From Meloidogyne chitwoodi (lineage: Eukaryota > Nematoda > Chromadorea > Rhabditida > Meloidogynidae): a stretch of 64,000 nucleotides of DNA. The position numbers and the translations under genes are program-made. The stretch is taken from the NCBI GenBank assembly GCA_015183035.1, contig JACZZP010000005.1, positions 2,418,001 to 2,482,000 of the forward strand. The letters are read 5' to 3'. The notes under the pieces were generated by a model that saw only the letters and a program-made list of their open reading frames with translations, did no database searches and was not told the origin of the DNA. This document shows, piece after piece, positions 58,130-64,000 of this stretch. Every line of letters starts with the position of its first letter. Position 1 is the stretch's first letter.

Positions 58130-58729
58130 TAAACTTTTTAGTCAATTAAAAATTGGCTTACAACAATATAAAGTGTCGAATGCTGCATGCACAAATTTTT
58201 ATTTTTCAGCTATGTTTAAGCAAATAAATAATTTGTAAAATTTATATTATTAAATTACTCTAAATTATTACGTTAATTTTTTAAAACATATATAATTAAT
58301 TTAATTATGTAAAACAAAAGGGAAAATAAAAATTTACGTATTGAGCACTCAATTTGGAATTCTATATTTTTGTAGGTTGGACTTAGCCTCCAACTAATAT
58401 TTGATTTTTGAGCACAATGTTAAAGCAAGACAATACTCAAAAGTCCAGACTCACCCGTTTTGCTAAATATTTGTTAAAGAAAATGAAATGCCCATTTTGT
58501 CGTTTGTCGAATTGTCGAATTTCTAAAGTATTCCTAACTAGTTGCAGGACAATTGTGCTCAATATTATTTTATATAAAAAGTAGAAATAAGGAAAAGGCT
58601 AGAGGCGAAAGACTGCGTCTTGCGATTAACTGGACATGTCCAGTTAACACAATTTTTGTTTTTTAGTAAAATTTAAAATTTTTGTTATTTTTTAAATGTA
58701 TAATTTTTATTTATTTTTTAGCATTATAA

Positions 58730-60897
58730 ATGGACAAAAATTTGGAAAATATTCCAGAAATAACTTCAAGCATATTGGATGGCTATTTATTTTGTAAATA
58801 TTGTAATGGCAATTTTCAATACAAAAATTCACGTTTAGCTGAACATTTGCTGCTTGAAAAACATTTAAAATCTAAGAAACATTTAAAGGCTAAAGCTGGT
58901 ATTGAAGGTTTATTTAACTTTTTATTTTTTTGGGAAGGGAATTTGGTTGAAATATTTTGACGTTAAAATTCTCAAGAAAAACGTCAATTTTTGCTTATAA
59001 AAATTGCCATTTAATAGACTAAAATATGAAAATTAAATTTTTATCTGCTGGTTGTTTTGCCTAATTTTTGATTTAATGATTTCTTTTAAATTCGGGGTTC
59101 CTAAATTTTTATTTCAAATTTAAACCCAATAAATTTTTATATTTTTTATTTCCAGAAGAGTCAAGTTCTACTAAACAATCTTCAAAGACAAACGACAGGA
59201 CAAAATCAGAATTAACAAAAAAGTTTGTTGAAATGAATGAAAAAGAAAATGATCAATTTATTAATGTTGTTGAGAGGAATAAATTGGAGGAGGAAGAAAA
59301 TTGTAATTCTGGTAAATTAAATTTTTTTTAAATAATTTTTTAAATGATGAGCTGCATATGGGAGTCATGCAAGATTTCTCTGAATATTAAAAAATTAAAA
59401 AAGATATAATTAAATTTTTGAGACTCTAATAGGGTATGAGACATAAATTAGAGTACCTCTTCTATTTTATTAAATTTATTTTTTTAAAAAGATTTTGAAA
59501 ACAACACTGAAAATGATTCTCCATCTACTTCAAAAATTCCACAAAATATTATTGACACAGTTTTTACAGCATACAAACTCGGACTTAGAAAAGAAAAAAT
59601 TGCCAAAATGTTTGATATTGACATTTCTACTTTAGATAAAATTAAACAACTACATGGAATAAAATCGAGAAAACGAAAACTTTTTCCTGAAGATTTTGAC
59701 AAGGTTACATCACTTTTTAAAAAAGGAAAGTCACGAAAAGAGATTGCGAAAATATACGGCGTTCATCCTACGACTATATCTCTTTTTATCAAAAATTCAA
59801 AGAATAAAATTGAAGTTAGTTATTTTGATTAACAAAAATATTTTTAATAGAATTCGGGGTTCTTATATTTGTTTATTGGGGTTCTTATATTTTGGGGGTT
59901 CTTGTATTTGTTTATTGAGGGTTCTTATATTTGTTTATTGGGGTTCTTATATTTTGGGGGTTCTTGTATTTGTTTATTGAGGGTTCTTATATTTTGGGGG
60001 TTCTTGTATTTGTTTATTGGGGTTCTTATATTTTGGGGGGTTCTTATATTTGTTTAGTTGAGTTCTTATATTTATTCATTTTTGTTTTTATTATTTTTAG
60101 GGAAGAGTGAAACGTCCAAAATCACCTGATTCTTCCGACGATGAAATTGACAGTGAAGATTTAAATATAACAAACAAAAATGATGACATTCTTGTTGAAG
60201 AACAACAATTTAAGTAAAAAATTTAAAAAATAATTTGCTAAATTTTCATTATTTTAGAATACTTCATTCCTGCTTTAATAATAAAGGAACGCAGACAATG
60301 AATACTCCAGCTGAATATTTATCCAATCTTTTCAAATTGAAAATTTATAAGCTACAGGTATATTTAAAATTTATATTTTTTTTCAAATTTCTTTTTCTAA
60401 AAAAATTTTTTATTTTAAAGCAAAATATGGCACAATCTCGTTTTCACTACAAATGCCCAGATTGTACTTTTAAGTTACGCAAAATGCATTTTATTCCAAT
60501 TATTTACTTAATTATTGATCATTTTTTGGACTGTAAAGAACATCTCGTTATGGAAAATATTCGACAAATATTTCTTGAAGAAAGGTTTATTTTTTATTTT
60601 TTTAATTTGGAAAATAGCAGAAGACTCCGAAAAATTTTTATTTTTGTAGTGAAGCTTTTAAATCTTTTCTTGGTCCCAATTTCAACCATTTTTATAAATT
60701 ACCAAGAGAGGCTGAATTGACATTGTATTTCTTTCTCTAATTTAAATTTTTATATATTTTTTTATTTAAGTTATCCTAAGAGCCGTAATTCTTTTAAAAG
60801 ATGTTCTCTTAAAATTCCTGAATATCAAGATGATGAATTTTACGATAATTTGAGTTTTGTTGAAGATGATGAGGAAAGTGATTATTTTGAAAATTAA
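58730..60897 (+). CDS. undescribed protein with two zinc-binding motifs and tandem helix-turn-helix motifs
   Basis: Eight exons: 58730-58898, 59156-59311, 59492-59814, 60101-60213, 60258-60357, 60421-60584, 60650-60724 and 60771-60897, in phase, 408 residues. Residues 22-45 give C-x2-C-x13-H-x5-H (FCKYCNGNF..H..KHLKSKKH), a C2H2- or BED-like finger. Residues ~139-160 (GLRKEKIAKMFDIDISTLDK) and ~187-209 (KGKSRKEIAKIYGVHPTTIS) are two resolvase/homeodomain-like HTH motifs separated by KSRKRK. Residues ~299-328 give C-x2-C-x7-H-x10-H-x3-C-x2-H, another possible zinc site. The tail is acidic. It is probably a nuclear DNA-binding protein, perhaps derived from a transposase, but no DDE domain is seen. 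ATG follows an AG acceptor by eight bases, so it may be trans-spliced. Intron 3 holds a minisatellite. Confidence 0.7.
59860..60070. repeat. intronic minisatellite
   Basis: Units of about 21-24 bp based on GGGTTCTTATATTTGTTTA and GGGGGTTCTTGTATTTG, repeated about nine times in higher-order pairs. It lies in intron 3 of the zinc-finger/HTH gene. Confidence 0.75.
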
Positions 60898-61461
60898 TAT
60901 TTTTAAAATATAATTTTTGATAAATTTTTTTTTCAATGTTTTATTATATTTTTTTTTATCAGAAATGGAATTTCGGAACCAAAAGTTTTGGAACATCTTA
61001 AAATTTCAAAAGTTAAGGTTATGAAAATTCTAAAAAATTAGTCAAAGAAATTTGACTTGCAAAAATACTAAGAAGATCCCGATGAAAAATTACGTATTCA
61101 TTAATTTTATTAATTTAAAATAAAAATTATTGCTAAAATTAAATATTATTCACATTGATAATTTTACTAAACCAGAATTATTTAATATTTTCAGATGTTA
61201 TCGGAGAGGTTCTATTTTTACGTTGCCCAAGTTTGTTATTTGTTGGGAAAGTTTGCTTAATAAAATATTTTATATTTTGGTTTAATTAATATATTCGGTG
61301 GATTTTGCCTTTGATGCGCGTTGATGTATTTTCTATATATTTTTGGATATCAGCATTGGATGCTGATAAATTTTACTCTGGCAATATTGTTTTTATTGAT
61401 GGATTAAGACATTGAAAGATTTCTGTCTTCAAATATCAGCCTTGAATATCACTATTAATTG
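60898..61461. other. intergenic stretch, hairpins only
   Basis: Hairpins are at 61036-61070 (-), stem GTCAAAGAAATTTGAC, and 61340-61375 (+), TATTTTTGGATATCAGCATT with stem ATCAGCATTGGATGCTGAT. No exon is supported. Confidence 0.45.
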
Positions 61462-62217
61462 GGCAATCTTGACCTATTGGGGCTCCACCCCAAATATTCG
61501 CAGTGGCATAGTTAAAACGTGTTTTTAGGGGTTATCGAGGTCGCTTATTACGAATCTGATATCAGTTTTTTCTTATCACTAATCCTTATCATTTTAACAG
61601 TAATTTTAAAAATCACAGATTTTATCAATTTTTTAAAAAATCACAGATTTCATAATTTGTAGGCTCTATCAGATAGCGGTTACAAATGTCTCGGAATCAT
61701 TGGTTCCATTGAACCACATGTTGCTCACTAACTCCACACATTGCTGCTTGTGAAAAAGCAGAAATTCCTTTAGCCCAAAAGTATGCGAGCATAACAAACT
61801 GTTTCAAATTGGAGTTGACAAGAAACGATCCATGACGGAGTGCTAGCTTCTTATTGCATCGTGGAGCTCCCTGGTGCCTGCGCTGACAGCGCCAGACAAT
61901 ACCATCACCCCTACTCACTCTACGATTTTTACTCATTTGCTGATTACATGATGGGCATAGTGGTGGTACAGACCGTAAAATGTTACGTTGTTGTAAAAAT
62001 TGAATAGCAGATTCTTTTGTATTAATAAGTTGAGTAATTTGGAAAATATCCATGATAAAATCTGTGATTTTTAAAATTACTGTAAAATGATAAGGATTAG
62101 TGATAAGAAAAAACTGATATCAGATTCGTAATAAGCGACCTCGATAACCCCTAAAAACACGTTTTTACTATGCCACTGCGAATATTTGGGGTGGAGCCCC
62201 AATAGGTCAAGATTGCC
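61462..62217. mobile_element. 756-bp Merlin element
   Basis: Terminal repeats of about 165 bp start GGCAATCTTGACCTATTGGG, with a perfect 8-bp duplication ATTAATTG (61454-61461, 62218-62225). It encodes the truncated transposase at 61697-62053. The 8-bp duplication and GG terminus are typical of Merlin. Confidence 0.85.
61697..62053 (-). pseudogene. truncated Merlin (ISXO2-like) transposase
   Basis: A 118-residue frame starts MDIFQITQLINTKESAIQFL and carries a zinc ribbon (CPSCNQQM..WRCQRRH..RC) followed by LRHGSFLVNSNLKQFVMLAY and SAFSQAAMCGVSEQHVVQWN. This is the N-terminal third of Merlin/ISXO2-like transposases. The frame stops just before the catalytic DDE domain, so the protein cannot cut DNA, though it might bind element ends. 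It lies wholly between the terminal repeats of the 756-bp element. Confidence 0.8.
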
Positions 62218-62818
62218 ATTAATTGTTGATAAACAAATTCAAATTTTTTTCTGTTTTGTCTAGGCAGGAATTGAAAATTTCCAGACCTTAAGAGAACAGA
62301 AATTACAAGGAAAATTAATTTAGTCAAAAGATATTTGACTTGCAAAAATATCAAGAGCTTCGAGAGCTGCAGAAATCATACAAAACTAGAGATACCGATT
62401 TAAGTAAAACATTTAATAAAAAATTTACTATTTTACAAATTTCAAACAAACCAGCACGGAATTAATTTTAAAGTTCTCTCGAAGGTTCTGTCTAAACCCT
62501 TCATAATACTCAAATGTCCTCAAACATTGATTTTGATTTAAATTGTCGACGTGGAAAACGTGTAAGGAGTCGCTCTCTTCTTTCCCCCTTTTCCCTATTA
62601 AGAGAAAAAAGTGAGTGAACAGACAGTGAAAAGTGAAAAAAGACAGTGAGTGTTAGAGAAAAAATAATTTCAACACATGCACTCTCGCGCATTTCTCCCC
62701 TCATGCTTGCACTAAATCACACTTAAAAATGCCTCATTAAGGGGAGGGGAGAGGAGACGTTTTGTATTTCTTTTTTTTCTTAAGCATTCCTTCTTTCACA
62801 TTTTTATTTACCTTAAAA
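62218..62818. other. upstream region of the small acidic secreted-protein gene
   Basis: It holds one dispersed hairpin at 62322-62352 (-), stem GTCAAAAGATATTTGAC, and pyrimidine/purine-rich stretches (62560-62760). No TATA box or exon is clear. Confidence 0.4.
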
Positions 62819-63253
62819 ATGCGTGAAGGCTATCCTCTACCCAAAATTAAATTTTATTTAATTTTAATTTTTTCATTGGTTAATGTAACGGAGTCTTTTA
62901 TTAACGGGGAATGGTCAAATTACAAAGATAAATTAGTTGAAAATGAACAAAATTTGAAAAAAGGTGAAGAAATAGCTTTAGGCGATAATTATGTCAATGG
63001 TGATGAAAATAAAAATGTTGAAATGATTAAAAATAAAAATGAAAAAATTGAAGGAAATGAGAACGGGAATGAATTGTTAAGCGATTTAAATGATACTAAA
63101 GGAGTTGAAAATTTTAAAGAAAAGGATAAGGAAACAAAAAATCAAGATGAGGGAGTACAAGGTGATCAAATATATTTTTTTATTTTTAATAAATTTTGGT
63201 CGTTTTTTTTAGTTCAACAAAGGGTTTTGATTGAAAAGAATTTAAAAATATAA
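62819..63253 (+). CDS. small acidic secreted protein, 127 aa
   Basis: Two exons, 62819-63161 and 63213-63253. The 51-bp intron (GTGATC..TTTTTTAG) is in frame, so retention would still read through. MREGYPLPKIKFYLILIFSL and VNVTES form a signal peptide. The mature part is rich in Glu, Asn and Lys with no cysteines (GEEIALGDNYVNGDENKNVE) and is probably disordered. It has one or two N-x-S/T sites. No family is recognised. Small secreted acidic proteins are common among nematode gland products, but nothing here proves that role. Confidence 0.55.
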   Translation: MREGYPLPKIKFYLILIFSLVNVTESFINGEWSNYKDKLVENEQNLKKGEEIALGDNYVNGDENKNVEMIKNKNEKIEGNENGNELLSDLNDTKGVENFKEKDKETKNQDEGVQGDQIYFFIFNKFWSFFLVQQRVLIEKNLKI

Positions 63254-64000
63254 TAATTTTATTCGCCTATATTCGTAAAAGCATTAAATTAAGAAAGTTC
63301 CTATAATTAAAGGGTCTCTTCTCTTTAAAGTCAAAAATTCCCAAAAAATTTATTAAACATTGGCCAATAAAAATTTACCTAGAATAAAATAAATAGTCAA
63401 AGAAATACTTTGACTTACAAAAATAATCGTTTTATCATTAATTATTCCAACAAATTTATTTTTCCAATAAGTATAAATTAAATCATTAATGGTAAATTTA
63501 ATATTATCAAATAAAAATAAAATAATTATATTAAATTAAATCTAGTCTAATTCAGTTACATAAACCCTCTAATTGAGAGTAATTTTTCTATTTGAATTTA
63601 CCAATTCTGAAAGTAAAATTCAAATAAAATAAATAAAAATTAATTACCTAATTTAGTCTTAGCAAAAGAGCTAAGACTTACAAAAATACAGACACAAAGG
63701 AAAAATTTTCACCATAATGTTGTAACTTCAGTAAATTTAAATAGAAAAATATAAATAATAATTTATACTATACAGTTTTCTTGGACCATGAGATCGCAAA
63801 AATAACAAAATAATTCCCAATTTTAATTCATCTAAAATTCCTTAAATCTCTTAAAATATTTCAATTTTCTTCTCTTCTCTTTTAATTTCACAAAAATATT
63901 TTTTAAAAGGTGAAAACACTCAATTGATAAACAAATTTCCATTCCTTAGCAACTTGTCGGATGAATCTATAAAGCAATTTAAAGAAATAACAATTAATCC
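63254..64000. other. 3' flank with two hairpins, no gene seen
   Basis: Dispersed hairpins lie at 63395-63428 (-), stem GTCAAAGAAATACTTTGAC, and 63652-63690 (-), stem GTCTTAGCAAAAGAGCTAAG. No exon is supported up to the window end. Confidence 0.45.

Larger units (their letters stand above)
55742..58729. other. intergenic region between Jun and the zinc-fin./HTH gene
   Basis: No host exon is supported. It holds TTGCGGAC motifs (55978-56350), a perfect TGAGTCA (56752-56758) 1 kb upstream of the Jun start, hairpins at 56838 (-), 57125-57262 (+), 58130 (-) and 58366 (+), and the Merlin element at 57552-58129. Confidence 0.5.

Noticed and set aside
233..63690. Hairpins as transcription terminators
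   Set aside because: They lie in both orientations inside introns of active-looking genes and precede, rather than follow, no consistent gene end.

Overview
This is nuclear DNA from a nematode, very A+T-rich. Its genes have many introns, mostly short (GT..AG, acceptors usually TTTTAG), with a few 1-3 kb introns full of mobile elements. The gene content (annexins, a Jun bZIP factor, GDP-glucose phosphorylase, small secreted proteins), the extreme A+T bias and the Merlin, hAT and mariner elements fit a tylenchid such as a root-knot nematode. That placement is inference. There are no bacterial operons. Exon boundaries were placed by eye from splice sites, reading phase and family similarity; junction phases were checked and agree except where stated.

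Layout. 1-186: 3' end of an unknown gene (+). 691-3951: GDP-D-glucose phosphorylase (-), 8 exons. 5551-11665: annexin paralogue (+) with a coiled-coil N-terminus; all four GxGT calcium loops are lost and a 10-bp tandem duplication breaks the frame. 11.7-16.9 kb: repeat-only region with nested DNA transposons, including a ~960-bp palindrome. 16944-17629: acidic prothymosin-like protein (-). 20720-22135: ABHD10-like alpha/beta hydrolase (+). 24803-27137: secreted 545-aa protein (+) with a TATA box. 27433-38883: annexin (-); its P/Y/G/Q-rich N-terminal exons lie 1.6 kb upstream of the core and join it in frame, as in annexin A7/A11. 41407-41666 and 42082-42330: a small secreted basic peptide and a small one-helix membrane protein (-). 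43263-55741: Jun orthologue (-), 12 exons. 58730-60897: undescribed protein (+) with two zinc-binding motifs and two helix-turn-helix motifs. 62819-63253: small acidic secreted protein (+).

Mobile DNA fills the rest. There are hAT-like elements with 8-bp target duplications and arms built from short repeated words, Merlin elements with truncated transposases, mariner-type inverted repeats, and small elements carrying TTGCGGAC motifs. One site holds three elements nested inside each other.

The most interesting signal is a family of almost 60 dispersed hairpins, about one per kilobase on both strands, in introns and between genes. Each is TATTTTTG(T/G/C)AAG followed by a stem-loop whose arms change in compensatory fashion. 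Many have a subfamily-specific conserved block about 85-105 bp upstream and a fully variable stretch between. The layout resembles a promoter block, a variable RNA body, an Sm site and a 3' stem-loop. It could be an undescribed multigene small-RNA family, or a hairpin transposon.
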